The notes under the pieces: generated by a model
Databases searched by the model: none
Seen by the model: only the letters and a program-made list of their open reading frames with translations
Told to the model about the DNA's origin: nothing
DNA from: Struthio camelus
Taxonomy: Eukaryota; Chordata; Aves; Struthioniformes; Struthionidae
Length of the DNA stretch: 64,000 nucleotides
Reading direction: 5' to 3'
Assembly (NCBI RefSeq): GCF_040807025.1
Contig: NC_090942.1
Span: 37,898,911-37,962,910 of the forward strand
Shown: piece after piece, positions 33,101 to 47,269 of the stretch
Layout: each line of letters begins with the position of its first letter
Numbering within the stretch: the stretch's first letter is position 1
Made by a program: the position numbers and the translations under genes

Positions 33101-36100
33101 GGATTAAGTGGACTTGCTTGAGTGAAAGGTTTGCATGTAATGGGAAGGGGCTGGAGGAGGAGGGTGCACTTTGGCATGAGAAATACCATAATGAACAGAG
33201 CTGATGTGTTTGGTCTGGGAAAAGAATTTGAAGACCAGATAAACTTTCATTTCTTATCTCTGTCTGAGACTCTCCCTAGAGAAAGCGCTCTCTTACTTGG
33301 CCTTCCAGTTTCACTTACCAAAGCTTGCTTATTGCTGCTACTTGTCTTTCAGTTTTCTCTGTATACCTTAAGTTCTCACTCTTCTTGATCAGTTTGTGTA
33401 CCCTGCTTGCCTCTATTTCCCAAGCAAAACTGCCCACATATTTGCAGTTAGTAGCTGTTGAAGTTTTCTTGTCTGTGTTAGGCTTTTGTCAAGGGTTGCA
33501 ATGACTCCGACAAAGAACTGTCTTGGTGTAGCAGATCAACTTTGTTCAGAACTTAGTGACACCAGTTTGTCAGTACACAAATAGAAAAACTGCACTGTTG
33601 CATCCTTTTTCATAGATTCCGTAAGTCTCTTGCTCTAGGCTAGTGCAGGAAATATTATCTATGATGTCTGGTTATCAGATCCCTTCCCTGATCACTTCAT
33701 TCCTTCTTTCTGCCTCCACAGTAACTTTTGAAAACAAGAACTGTCTTCAGTCGCTTGAAAGAAGGCAGAAGGTTTAAAAGCAAATTATGTTCTTCTTACT
33801 TCCATGAAAATATGTTTAAACATCTTATTATTGAAGTGTTGTTATATTTTTTTTCTGCTCCCTCTGTCACCTGGAGACCACTAGTAGTCTATACCGCATC
33901 TCATTTTGAAGGACACGTGAAAATTCTGCTTTTTCTGCCTTTTGTTTCATCCTTTGCAAGAAATGAGAGTTCTGCCTTGTGTTTTAAGCCTTGTCCCACA
34001 GCAGTGAGATGAAAGAATAAGTGTGAAAATGTTGGCATTGAATAAGGCAAGGTAATACTTATCTTCTGTATGAAGGTGTATGTGTTGGAGGGGGAGGAGG
34101 AGATAGTTTGCTGTTGACTTTTGAAGTACCACATCAGGAGGAACTGTTTAAGTCATAGCTCAGTGACCTAGTATTATCTGTGGCACAGGTTCCTGAAAGG
34201 ATATGTTACTTTGATGCTAAGACTTTTGACCTGAAAGGCAAGAGAATTCTTGGCATGCCACCTGCAAAGGAAAGATAATAAGCGTGGAAGTAAAGAAAAA
34301 AAGTATGGTGACAGACTTCTAGCTCCTTTGAAATCTACCTTTTTATCTGGTTTCCAGTTTATCTGATTTAAAAAAATCTGTTTTTTATTTTAAGTTTGAA
34401 GCAGTTGTTGAGGCCTTGTTTTTCAGGCTCAAGCTTAGTTTTTGGGCTAAAACAGAACTTGTCCCTCCCCTTTCTGCACCATGCTCTTAAAAGGAAAAAT
34501 TGGTCCCACAGTGGGAATGGCAGTTTTGAGCACTGAGATCATGACTTTATATGAAATACATTTTCTCTTTGCTTATGTCTGTACTTCTGTGTATTGCAAT
34601 GTGGAATATGTCTAAAGGTGCAGTTGAGGAAGGAAGCTTCTGGAAGATTGAACTAAAAAACAGTCCATTTTAGTTATCGTAAAAAGCTTTAGTTACGATG
34701 CTTAAATATTTTTTAGTATTTGAAGTAAGAAGCGTTGCTTTTTTTTTTTCTTCTTATGTAGATGTGAAAGCTGTGTAGCTCTTAGTGCAATAAAATGATC
34801 TAATATTCCAGATGAATTGTGCTTCTGTACAGAACCTCAGGTTTCATCAATTAGTGATGTATGCAGCCAGTGCAGACAGGCAAACATGTTCATATCTTGT
34901 GCAGTGGTAAATGCAGTTGTGTTCTTAACAGAAAGAACACAAAGAGGCTAAAAATGAACTTGAAAACTTGAACTTTTCTTTGAGAGCCTCTGTGTTGTTC
35001 CTAGGCCTGGTAGTGGTGCGTGGGACTGTCAGAATCTTCTAAAAAATTTATTGCTACGTCAATGACCTATTAATAGGTACTAATTCAGGTAAGAAAGTCA
35101 GTCACTGTCTAGCTCCGTTCTTCTGTTCCCCCTACATGGAGTGGATGGAGCCTACTGCTGTATGTTTCTTTGCATGATTTTTAGATGTGGTTGTAGCTGA
35201 ACTTGCACAGCTGAATGCTGAGTATGTCTGCAAGAAGATGAAGCCAAGGAAGTAGACACGCAATGACACGCGTTCTTCTTTCTCTTCCTAAATTGAACGC
35301 CTGTATTAGAAATTGAGAGAGAGATAGGGCCAGAGTACGCTTGAGTGAAGTGGTATGTCTGCGTAGTCTTTAGTAGATGCACAGGCTAAATTGTGCAGTC
35401 TGATCCCTGTTGATGGAACTGAAGCCCTGGGCTTCTTCCAGATTAACAGGTCACCTCTGTACTGCAAGTCAGCAGCTGTGCTTTACGATGTGGAAGCTAT
35501 TCCTAAGTTTCTTGGCAATGCAGACAGCTGTAGTGTGGGGATTATTCATGTATTGCACACCTAAGGACTACACTAGCATGCATAATTTATGTAGGGGTCT
35601 TGCATGAACCACAGCCCTTCAGCGTGTCCTGCAAAGTCAGTTCACTGCTATACTGCATCTAGTTCTTGCTGCTTGCCTCTAGCAAGGCCTACCTCAAGGC
35701 CGTATATCTTTTATGGGATGAAACAAGGTCATCTACAGCAGTCTGGTTGAGGTGTGTATCTCGTATGTTCTGTAATTCTAGCTTTCTAAAGCTTTCCAGG
35801 CTGGAAAGCTGCCTATACATCCTTAGAGGCTTAGGTCAAACTACAGTTTACCCCTTATCAAGGGGTAAATTTGACCCAGATAAATACTGGGGAAATTGCC
35901 AACGGATCTAGGACTACTGCATGAGTAGGCCTGTCTTCAGAATTATGGGTGAAGAGCTGTGACTTGCCTTATCGCACCAGCACACCTCTTCTCAAGTTCA
36001 AGAGGGCAACTGTCCTCTATAGAGCTTTGCTGCATCCAATTCTGATCACTTGGTGGACATTGACTTAAGAGCGGGTAAATCTGACATCCAAATCTACATT

Positions 36101-36769
36101 ACTGAATGGCTTGAGTCATAGCAGTGGTTCAAAAACTAATTAGTTGTTGGGGATCTGTTTCTCCCTATGATGCCTTCTGTAGGCACCTCGCAGCTGGGTT
36201 AAGCGGCAGAGAAAGCACTTCCTTACCTTCAGGGCAAGTTGCTTATAGGGGCCAGTATCTAGATATGCAATGGCCTGTACGGAGTATGTGATGCCTGTGC
36301 TTCCTGAGGTCTTCTTTCCCAAGGTGATATGATGATAATCGTGAGTATTACCAGGATGACGCACACATTGTGACTGTCTGTATATATCTTCTGCTGCTGT
36401 GTGTCATGCAACCCTATGTGATTTGCATCTGACTTAAGATGCTGAGATTCTGTAGCCTACAGATCTAGTGTGACAGTGGAACAGTAATCCCTTGAGCTAG
36501 GCTCGTTGCCAGTGCTGTCAGTATCATTGTGACCTTTCACACTGCAAAATCTGAATATGGACTAGAGAAATGCTTCTATCAGAAATGGATGCGGTGGGTT
36601 ACTTATATATAACCTCCCGTTGACTAGGGTGCCTAGATGTAAGATAAGTCTGAAACGCTGCATATGCTTTTGCAATAAGGGAGCTAGCACTGCTGTACTC
36701 ACTAAATGTTTGTGGGTGCACCAGTCTGGCAGCTATAGTGCCTGTCTTTCCCAGGTCCCTCAAGTTTCT

Positions 36770-36793
36770 TCTCTCTCTCTCTCTCTCTCTCTC
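36770..36793 (+). repeat. (CT)n microsatellite
   Basis: About 12 uninterrupted CT units, likely length-variable between individuals. Confidence 0.9.
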
Positions 36794-37718
36794 ATGACCC
36801 AGTTACTCCACTACTTCCCAGCCTCATTAATGTCTCTCTAGCAATCTGAAAGATTGCTATGTAGTTAGATAGTTTCTGATGTTGTACATTGTCTGTCATG
36901 CATCCTGTGCCCATGCTACTGTAATACATGTTTATAGGTTAGAGCAGAAAAGTAAAAGGATGGCATAGGAGGCAAGTGCTTCAGTTCTACCAAAGATTGA
37001 AAAGTAAAAATGGTCTAGTGAGGCAACAAGATGCAAGGCTTAAACAAAGCAGGTAAGTAGTGCTACTAATTAAAACACAAGCAAAATGATCACTGCAAGG
37101 TCTAGAGGGACCAAGGGCCCTTAAATATTAATGCTATGTGTTCTACTTCTCCTCCTTCCTCTGGCATGTACTACCTACAGCTCTTGCTGCTGGGACAATG
37201 TGTTGCTGGAGAGTTTAGGACCTCACATAGCTTCTGAAAACCCCCAACAGCCACCATGTGAGCTGCAGCTAACTGAGCTAGAAGTTAGAGGCAGCACTCA
37301 AACAGGTCGGGTGCCTTTATGGTCTTCTGCTTCAGGAAACCTTAGTGCACGTGGCTCAGCTGGTCACGATGCTCATGCGTAAGCCTGGCCGGATGGCTGC
37401 AGTCAGCTCATGTCAAGCTTGGATTTAGTGCTTACCCCAAAACTCCTTTTTGGTAGTTCTGAGGTCCTTGTAGTAGCCTCCCTAGCCTCCTATTGACTTG
37501 TGTGAGAAGAGGGGTTGCAAGCAGCTTTGGAGCAGCAGGGGCCCCCTTCAGAAGATTCAAGAGAGGCAGAGAGTACAAACCAGTAGAACTGGGGCTGTTT
37601 CCCAGAACCTGTCTGCCCTGGCACCTGCACGCCAAGGCCAAATTTGCAATTTGGTATACAGATGCCACTATTAATCCAGTTATCAATGATCTAGAAGGTA
37701 AAACACCACCCTTAGCTG

Positions 37719-37752
37719 CAGTGATTGATGGGACACAGTGATTGATAGGACA
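37719..37752 (+). repeat. 17-bp tandem duplication
   Basis: CAGTGATTGATGGGACA is followed directly by the same 17 bases with one change (A for the first G of GGG). A recent small duplication is the simplest reading. Confidence 0.9.
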
Positions 37753-40700
37753 GTAAACGTGGATCATTTACTGTTACAGAGCGATCCAAAACGTCTCATT
37801 AGTCACTGTCCAACATATTTTAATACTGTCAAATGCTAAGTAACATATCTAGTAGCGAAAAAGTAGGCTATATCCACAGGATGTGTTGTGTAAAGACCTA
37901 AAAGTAGTTTGAGGTAACAGATGGCAACTCTCAGTCTGTTATATAAAATTATTTGTAAACGTCAGGAAACAAAAATAAAAATAGAATTAATTCAGTCAAA
38001 AATTCCTGCTGGTTTTAAGAGCCTAGTGAGATTATATCTGATGGATAGTAAGGGTGTTTGACAGGAAAACAGTACAGTGGAGCTGGTGTTTTCAAAGTTA
38101 AGCCTAAATGGTGAAATAAGGGGACTTTCCTTGTCTATATCTTTGGAATTCATTATTTGCGTAAAAAGATGTGTTGATTTACAAGTATCAGCTGCACCAG
38201 TATGGTTAGCACACTCAGTCTTCTAGGTTCTACCATGATTCATCAAAGTCATAACCTGCTCAGACCAAACCAAGACAGCAGGAAGGACTGAGGTGATCGT
38301 GCCATCATTACTGATTTGGCTCTAGTCCCAACCACCACCTGGAATACCAGACTTTGCTACTTTTTGTTGCCCTGTTGTGCCTCAGTTTTCTCCCTCTTTC
38401 TTTTCTAGCTCTTCTGGTTTTGCTTTTATGCTGATCAAGCCTTGTTTCTCTAGTCAAAAGCTTATCTTTTGCAATATTGTAAGCAGGTTAAAAGCAATGT
38501 CTCTAGTGTGGTATAAAAGAACTAGCAATATCAGAATGGCATTTTCTTAGTTGTTCAGGGTTTGGATTTTTTTCTCTCTTTCTCCGTTGTTACATTTGTG
38601 CCTCCCTTTTGGCTTCATGGCCTTGAATCTCTATCCTATTTCAATTTTTCTTCCTCTCCCTAAAAACACTTTTAACAACATTTTGGTTCGTCAAGACTGT
38701 CAAAATGTGTGTTTTTTTCCTTCTGTGTTTTATATATCTAAAACATCAGGAAAGGGATACAATTAAGCCTTAGGTTACCCTTCAGATGATTTAACTGTGT
38801 GTGAATTTCTAGTGTCTTTCTCCTCCTCTTCTGTTTATAAAGGTCTCATCATTAACTGTGATAGAATTAAGCAGTTTAAGTAGAAGATAATGAGATTGTT
38901 AGACTCATAACTCTGCCATTTAATACTGTACAAGACAGCATCACGTTAACACTTTGACTGTCTTGGTCCATGTATACTGCCAATGTTAGTACAACAGGAA
39001 GACTATATCTTATTAAGCAAAGGTTCAGAAAAGGGGCTAGTGTCACCATAGATAACTAACTTGCTGTGGACTTTTCTTCAGTGCTTCATTGTACAGAAAG
39101 AAGGCTATTAAGCTGAAGTTAGAAACTGATCTTCCCTTCATACACTACTTGATTATTGTACACAGTGAGTGATGTTTTTAATTCAGTAAGAAAATAGGAC
39201 TATTGGGGAGAATTCAGAGAATGAAGTTTTTGGAAAAAAGTCTCAAGGTACAAACCATATATATTCAGCTGATCAAATAAAAGGGTGGGAGGTGACCCGA
39301 TTGTGGGGACCTTTACTCTTGCATAGAAGCACAGAAGATCAAGCAGTATCTTATGTAATTCATTTCTACAGTTAAAGTGCTGGGAGTAGTTAAACATTTG
39401 AACAGTTGACTGGGAAAGGTCACTGAAACATGCCAAAAGACTTGCAACTTTCTCTTTAAACTATAAACACTGATTCAGACACTTGAAAAAAATTGTATGG
39501 CTATTGTATTGAATAGCTGATGACAGTGATACTGCCAAGGCTGAAGCTGTTCCTGGGAGTGGATGTCTTCAGTATCAAACTCCATGTCTACTCAATGGCT
39601 AAGCTTTTGCAATGATTTCTAAGTGGAATTGAAAGCCTGATCACCAATAGTTGGCACTTTTTACTTGGTGCTTTGGACACCAGACCTTTCTTCATTGGTG
39701 TCTTAGCAAAAACTTCCCTTACTGTTTTTATCGTTAGGAATCAGTAATCCTGACATCCTTGCTGTTCTTAAATTCCTCAGCTCCACCGAGTCCAACAGAT
39801 ATAGCCATGGCAATGGTTGGTCTTCTCTTCTGTAGTGCAAAAATCTGCAGAATGCCTATGGCTGTTAACTGAAAATTCAAAGTCAGCATTTTCGTTTGAC
39901 TCTTCTCTTCCAGTGGTCAAGAAAAATAAAATCATTAACAATATGCTGTTACAGTATTGTAAGCCACAATTTTCTCTACGAAATATAATTCTATTGCACG
40001 CTTTTCACTAGTGTTTCCTTGGCTTCATATCCTGCTGACTTGACTGTTCTTAGAAATTATGCTGAGTTTATGTTCCTGATTCTGGTTCCCAAGGCACATG
40101 TCCACTTTTAGCTTCTTTGTCATTTGGAAAGGACTCTTTTGTCCTCTCTGTCCTTTGGATGGAGTCTTTTGTACTTTGGAACAAGTTGCTTCTTTCTGAG
40201 ACTATGATGAATTGTGTTTAGTGTCATCCTTAGTGCTAGATGTAGCTCTTCTGATGGTCATCTTAATGTATCTGACAAGTATGTTGATCATGGAATATGT
40301 CCGGACCAGTCTAATCACCAGATCCACTTTTGGGTCCTGTCTTCCTTCCCTTCATCTGGGCAGCCTTCTGCCTTCCCACTGTCAACAGCATCAAGCCATA
40401 GCTTTGTCCCCAAAAACACAGGGTCCTTTGATCTCGTTTTCTAGCTGCAGCAATCCTGCCCAGTGTAACCCGTACAGTACAGAGATGGACATGCTCTTCC
40501 TTTCCCTTCCCTTAACAGTTGCTGAACTCGTTCTTCTCTGCCTGTCACCAAAAGCCAGGTTTCTACCATTCAGATAGGGAGGTAGACCGTAAAACATGCT
40601 TGGCCAGCAGCCTTACCCAAAAGGTCAGACAGCTGCTGCTGTAGTGGCTGGGAAGGATGAAAAGCCGTGGTTGTTGCTGAAAGGCAGCCCTCCTATGCAT

Positions 40701-43700
40701 TTTTACTCCAGCAATACTAGTAGCCCTTTCTCCCTGGCTTTCTGTGTTGGACTGGGAACAGACTTAGGAGGAGGTATCCTGCCATCTTATATAAAAAAGA
40801 TAAAGTCAGAAAAGTTCTGCAAGCCACCTCCGGTCTTTGGGCCGCTAGCTGGACTGTAATCTTATTATTTTTTTTAAGCTATCAGTGACAAATTCTAGTG
40901 TCTACTGGTAATTTCTTGTTGGTGTTGGAATCAGAATTTAAAAACACTTATTTCTTATAAATGGGGAGTCTGTATGCTATAGAAAAAACCCAGTTGGATG
41001 ACAGCAGGACTGCTTTGGCAAAGTAGTTTGGAATATGTGAATTAGAGTTATCTTAGTGTTATGGCATGGCTGTACAAAACACAAAGACAGACTCCTTTGC
41101 TTTCACCATTATATCAACAAAGTTTTGATAAACGTTGGCTTTGGTTGCAGATAACACATAGTCTCTGTTTGGGTCTTATTCAACCATTGCTACTGCAAAC
41201 TTGTGGTTTCTATTTTTTTTTTTTTTTTTTTTAACTTTGCTGGTTAAAAAAATACCCAAGTTATCTGTGCAAGGAAAGTTTGTCTTCTCAAACATTTTTT
41301 TTTCTCTAATTCCAGCAGGCTTTGCTTTCCAAGTTACTGCAAGTATTAGAATTATCCTTCACTCAACAGTGTATTCCATGTAAGTCCTTTTTGGAAGTAC
41401 TGTGGAAGGACTATGTTAGATCCACTGCTGCGTATGGTCAGTATCCCCTTGAAGTAATGCAGAGCACATGCGCCGTTTAAAGAAGCATCTGAGCTGCTGC
41501 TAAGGCTCAGGTTAAACTATCATTTAACCTAAACAATCAGATCAGAATCTAAATTATGGTCTGCTTCTCACAAAAAATACCAGAAAGGCTGTGATAAAGG
41601 CTAGTTTTGTTAGATCCTTGTTCTTTTCTACAGGAATGATATATTTATTTTTAAGCATCTGTGTATGTGCTAACAGCTTGTTCTCTTAAAGTGACTTCTG
41701 GGAAATTGCTCTTCCTCTCTGAGGACACTCCTCTGTGGCCTACTGCAGCATAACCAGCTAAACCTGCTCTCTGCCTTGTTAACACTTGAAAGGGTCCATT
41801 TACAGAATTATTCAGGAAACATGGATCAAGATTTTTTCAGCTGCCCCAGTGAACTTGGGGAATCAGTGAGGGAGCTAAGACTCAAACCAGATGGGACACA
41901 GATAAGTTTGGTTGTTTGGAAGAAGTAGCCTGAAGCTATAGCAAAAACAACTAACCTTTTCTATTGAAATTGTAAATATTCTTTTTGGGAGTCTGCATCC
42001 CCCTGCCACGTTATTGTCACCTAAAACATAGACTGGTGCCATGACTATATTGTTAGGCTGTACTTTAAAAGAATCCCGATTTTGAACCTGAACCAGGTTC
42101 TTGACCCAGAACATAGGCTCCTGTTTGTAGTTTGGATGCCTCGTTGCATAATGCAACTTGTTTACCTGCCTTTGTATTTCTAGGGTAAGTGTACACATCT
42201 TAAAACCTACCTACAGGAAAAAGGGTAAAGGAATGAATAAGGTACCTACCTACCTTTCTCTGTCTCCCTGTCATAGCCGAGAGTTTCAGAGACACCTGTG
42301 CCTGGTAACTACAAAAATAAAAGAAGGAACTGCTAGAAGAGCAACATGTGCAATTATATTTTCTCCCCCTCTCACTTCCCTTTTTTTGTCCAATGTAACC
42401 TGAATTTGGCAGTCTGCAGGATGCGCTGCACATCTCTGCATTTATTTTAAGTTACTTGCAAATCATGGAAAGAAATCTGAGTTCTTACATTGTCTGGCTT
42501 GATAGTGAATTAATACTGTTCCGTGGAAGAACGTACCGCTTTATATCAAGAACTATGTACATAAGTCTTTAATAGTTGCACAAGTATTAAATGAAAGTAT
42601 AATTTTCTCCAGCAATAACTGCACTTCTTTCTTGAGTTTCCATTTCTGCTGCTTTTCTCTTCTATTTACAAAGTAACTTATGTTCTCCTTCAAGGGATTA
42701 ATGCAGTTTGAGGGAGAAAAAAAATAAAAATAAGGATAGATCTTCACCTACATGTGGAAAATACTTTTCTTGACATGAATGCATCTATTCAAACACAAGC
42801 ACATTTTCACAACTTTGCCTGATGAATCTTATTTTCCATTTTTTTTTCTGGTTTTGACCATTCCCATGTGACCATTTTCATTACCTTTTTCCAAAATGTA
42901 CTGTACTAGAGAGAATCTTAGGTCTGTGGCTGAAATCGGACCAGTTTCAAACATAAACTAATGACCTCATTTGTCTTGCATAAAATACAGGTTTTCTATT
43001 TTTGTTGGAACAGTATTACCTTACTATGTAATGAATATAAAATTTATCTCCTAATTCAATGTTACCGTTAACCCCTTTCCGCTTTTCTGAGTTTAGTTCC
43101 TTCTTCCTAGCAGGACTGCTTTACATCTCTCATGATGCTCGTGTTTATTTCAGGTGATGTCTTTATTTATCAAGATGATACTGAATTTCATTTTACAGTA
43201 AATGGATTTGTGATCTTTTCCATTTTAGATAATCCTAATAATGGTATTTTCCCTATACCATTCTGCAAATGTTAGTGAAGGTGTGGAGCAGTGTGCTTCG
43301 AAAATGGATTCTAATAGAATACCTTTCTAAATCTTCTTCCAACTAATACTTTAACAAGTGCATTTTTTTTCTCTCCGCTGAGTTTATTTTTCTATCAAAC
43401 AAAGCAAGTTTAGATAGTTGCACTTGATTCTGATGACCAAGTTGACTACTATTTAATTATTGTCCTCCTGGCGCTTGAAATTGTTTACTTTGTCATGTTT
43501 CTGGCACTAAGCTTAGTATTTCATTAGAAATACTGAATTGTAAGCCCCTATATACACTTATACATTGAAGTAGTTTACGTAGCTGCCATTTTCTAACTCT
43601 TTCTGACCTCACCTAACAGTGATCATGTAGAAATAATACTAGATAATCCCAGTCAAATATTGCTATTTCCTTACTTCTCTATAAACACATCTTTCAGAAG

Positions 43701-43741
43701 ATAAACTCTGCAGCTTATGACAACAACGTAAGTTTAGCTGG

Positions 43742-44200
43742 ATTCAAAAAAAAAAAAAAAAGAAAAGCAGCAGCAAAATGGGATGAAGAAGGAGAAAATT
43801 AGATGAATGACTTAATATTTGTAGACATCTACCAAAAGAGAACACTTGGAACAAAGGCAAGCAAATAGAGAAAGTGATCTTTTGAGTAACTGATGCACAA
43901 GTCAGATTGACAAGACTGGCTAGTGAAAGAAAAATAAAGTTGAGGAATAAAGTTTCCTTTACTGAAGGACGAGAAAAGAGAGAAAGAAGGAAGAAAATGG
44001 AGTAACAGAGAAGTAGAAGAGAGGCAGCAGTACCAGCAGAAAGGAAAAAAATTATGTTGGTAGAGGTGTGAAGCCCAAGGAACAGTGAACATGACAGACT
44101 ACGAACGAGAACAGGTGACAGAAGGGTCTGCAGACAGAATAAAGAAAAGATAGGAAATCTAAGGAAGACACGATTAGCATCAGAAAAAGAATACGTAAGT
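43742..44200 (+). repeat. Purine-rich (A/G) block with A-run
   Basis: The + strand is strongly enriched in A and G for about 450 nt, beginning with an A-run at about 43747-43761. The lack of T keeps stop codons rare on the minus strand. This explains the 165-codon Leu/Ser/Phe-rich open frame at 43744-44241. No protein or transposon family was recognised. Confidence 0.6.
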
Positions 44201-44523
44201 AACTGGGACGCCCTTCTGAAGAAAAATGGATAGGCTGTCATGAGAACAGATCCAAAAGTGTGTTTGCTAACATCAAAATTATAAGATTTGAACCTGAAAA
44301 CTGTAATGATGCACTGAACAGAAGTGTACAGATTTCCTAGGAACTTCAGTGGAGTTCTCTCACGCCTAAAGAAGTAATGGCAAAGGCACGATGATTAGCA
44401 GACGATAAGTGTTGGTGCTAAGAAGGAGGTTGAGAAATATTCTTTATGTAGTGTTCTCAGTGATTCGATAATGGATACGTGAGTGTTCTAGCTACTTCCT
44501 GAGATTCAGCTCTAGCCCATGTT

Positions 44524-44536
44524 GGGGGGGGGGGGG
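44524..44536 (+). repeat. G13 homopolymer
   Basis: Thirteen consecutive G in intergenic DNA, followed by AGG. Confidence 0.9.
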
Positions 44537-45727
44537 AGGCAATTAATTTGAGATAGAGCTATATTTACTTATAATCCATGCCTACATAAACAGAAGGAGG
44601 GCATAAGGTAAAGGGGGTATGATACATTAATTGCAAGCTATGGCATGTAGAAAGAGGGGTAGTGCTGTTATAGTCATCCTAGACAGACTTCTGGGATTAG
44701 GAGGAAAAAAAAAAATCCTAGATTTAAGAAAATATTTTGTAAACTCATGTGAGGCATATGTGAGACGGTTGCAGAGTACCAGAGAATAATATCTGGGTTT
44801 CCAAGAGCCCTTTCCATTCCGTGCTTTTAAATATTTATCCACGTGTTCTCTGTTTAGCTTGATCCTGCCTTATTATAACTCCTTTTTGTTAACCATTGTT
44901 GTGTTGTGTCATGCCACTGTTATGCACTTAACATTGCAGCCAAGTAGTTCTTAAACATTTCAGCCTTCCTGAAGCCTTCAGCCTTTCAGTCTCCTGAAAC
45001 AGGAAGATAAAACAAGTCCTTAGTCATGTGCTCTTTTATTGTTCCTTCTTTCTCAGAAGCTTGTTTTGCTTTATAAGGTAATTTCACTTGCCTTTTTATC
45101 AATTACTTCACTATGCCTGTGAACATTTTTAACCTGACTTTCTAAGAAAATGAAGTTTTTGTGATTGTGCATCTGTTACTCTCTTCTTATGAACCTGGAA
45201 TTCATTGGCTTTTTTCATCCAAATTTGACCAGCCAGAAGAGAAATATTAAGTTTCTAAGAAGTTTATGTCTTTATCTAAGCAGTTGGATGAAGAGGAGAC
45301 ATGCTAACAGAAAGACTTTGTAAGAGTTTCAACCTTTATTAGATACTGAAAATCCAAATGAGAATAGAAAACTACTAACACAAATTAAGTCTTTGCAACT
45401 GTGATGTTGAGCATCTGTTACCTTCTTCAGCTGTCCTACAATTTCTGTTCTTACTGTGCCCCGGATTCTGAGGTGGTTTTCATCTTCTCATTTCCAGAAA
45501 TATTGCTACAGTAACAATACTCTTTCCATTCTTTTATTTCCTGGCAAATGCTGGTTTTATGGTACTATTGTTTGCAAGTTGAATTGGTCTAATGGAGGAA
45601 GAAAACACTGTGAAGATAGAAGAAGCGTGCAAGAAGCACATTTGAAACTTGAGAGCTTTGCTAAACTAACAGGATACATGCATTAACCGTTCTTGGTGGT
45701 GGTTTAAAAGGACTACTGCCCCCTTCT

Positions 45728-45740
45728 CCCCCCCCCCCCC
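45728..45740 (+). repeat. C13 homopolymer
   Basis: Thirteen consecutive C within a pyrimidine-rich stretch starting near 45719. Confidence 0.9.
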
Positions 45741-47269
45741 AAAGTATTTAAAGAAAGCATGCTAAAAAACAGCATAGGGTTTCTCAGCAATACTGAAGGA
45801 TGATGTTAAACATATATCCAACAGTCTCTGTTCAAAAATAAAGATTCTGCCATGAGTAGAAAAGAGGACATGGTGAGAACAAGAATATTTCTCAGTGACT
45901 CTTTCATAAAGTGCAATTTTTAAGTAGCTAGAGAGGGCAACAATATATTGGGCAGTTATGATTTTGGGAATTTTAGTCTTAGGAGTTTTGTTCTTAGGGA
46001 ATTTGTTGAAAACCTGTGTGTCAGCCTTCACCCATCAATGCAGATGATGGACGATGGCCTACTGCTAGCCCCAAGAAATAGTTACAAATGCAGTGACGGT
46101 AGGAATAATGACTTTACAGATGAAACGTTTTTCCATTATATATTGAAATTTAAGTTAAATAGTTCTGACTGTATATACAACTGATGATAACCAGCAATTA
46201 GTTCCTTTCCATAGGAAGGAGACTGAAAGCAGGAAATGCTTTCAGTCAACATTTTTCTGTTAGATTGTTTATGTGGAATGGATTCATATATGTCCTTCTT
46301 CCAATCTGAAGAACTGCTTTTGTGCATAACTCGGGCATTCTGTGTATGCAGCACAGATTTATATCTATAGGTAATAGCTGTAATCCATAGCATGGCTCTT
46401 TGCATATGAGGTGGGGACAGTGCCTTCATTCTAAAGATAAACAAGATTCATCATACACCTTTGATCTCACAGCCCTCACTTTGTTTGCTAATCCCCAGAC
46501 AGTCAGGTACTGCTTTTCATCTGCTGCAACATCATGCATTTGTACTCTAGGAATGGATCACTTATAAACAGTCTCTCTTACACAACACGCAGTAACCCCC
46601 TCCTCCCATACACCTACTAATGGCATCCTTCCAAGCTGAACAAAATTTTTGACTTTGCTTTGTTCATTTTTGTGGAAGTAAAACTAGGATCCATATATCG
46701 TTACTGCAGTCCTGCAGCTGCAAGACTCTTCATGGAGGCTTTCTCTTACCCCTTCTGTATTAAGGAATGTGCTGTATGCCTGACTAATTAACAGCTTTGT
46801 TTTTTATGAGGACTGAGTCAGGCTGGGTGTGTTTTTGGAACTGAGCCTTTCTCCAGGAGTTCTCAAGTAATGCTACCTGTTCTGCAAAGGTAAACAAAAA
46901 ACTGTATCTTACTGCAGTCCTGTAAACCTCATTCTAGTGCCTTTCCTAACTTAGAAGGGTTGCATGTAAGAGCCCAGCTGAGTGACTTTGGGCACAATGG
47001 TCGTTTCAGCTGCCCAGGTTAGCTCTAGACCTCAGTATGCCGAGCAGCGTCATGCTGTTCCATCTAGCTGCAAACCCACTGTCGCCTAACTACTGACACC
47101 GCCGTACACAGGACCGCTTCTGGTCATTTTCTGTAAGTCTCATTAAACTCCTGAGAGCAAGCAGGTACAAGTATGTCCCTTACAGAATGAAAAATACATT
47201 TAGCGCATCTCCAGGTCCAGTTTCATATACTGTAAGGTGTGTCTGGCAAGCAGGACGTTACAGAAGCAG

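Larger units (their letters stand above)
30141..47200. other. Gene-poor intergenic DNA between let-7i and second CpG-rich patch
   Basis: About 17 kb without a supported gene on either strand. Composition is mostly AT-rich, with a more balanced stretch at about 35.1-37.8 kb. Simple repeats include an A-run (31755-31768), a CT repeat (36770-36793), a 17-bp tandem duplication (37719-37752), a T20 run (41213-41232), a purine-rich block (43742-44200), a G13 run (44524-44536) and a C13 run (45728-45740). Long non-coding exons could be present but cannot be seen from sequence. Confidence 0.6.

Noticed and set aside
43744-44241. 165-codon minus-strand open frame, hydrophobic with many Leu/Phe/Ser
   Set aside because: It is explained by the purine-rich + strand. 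It ends in a Phe run encoded by the A-run, and shows no family resemblance.
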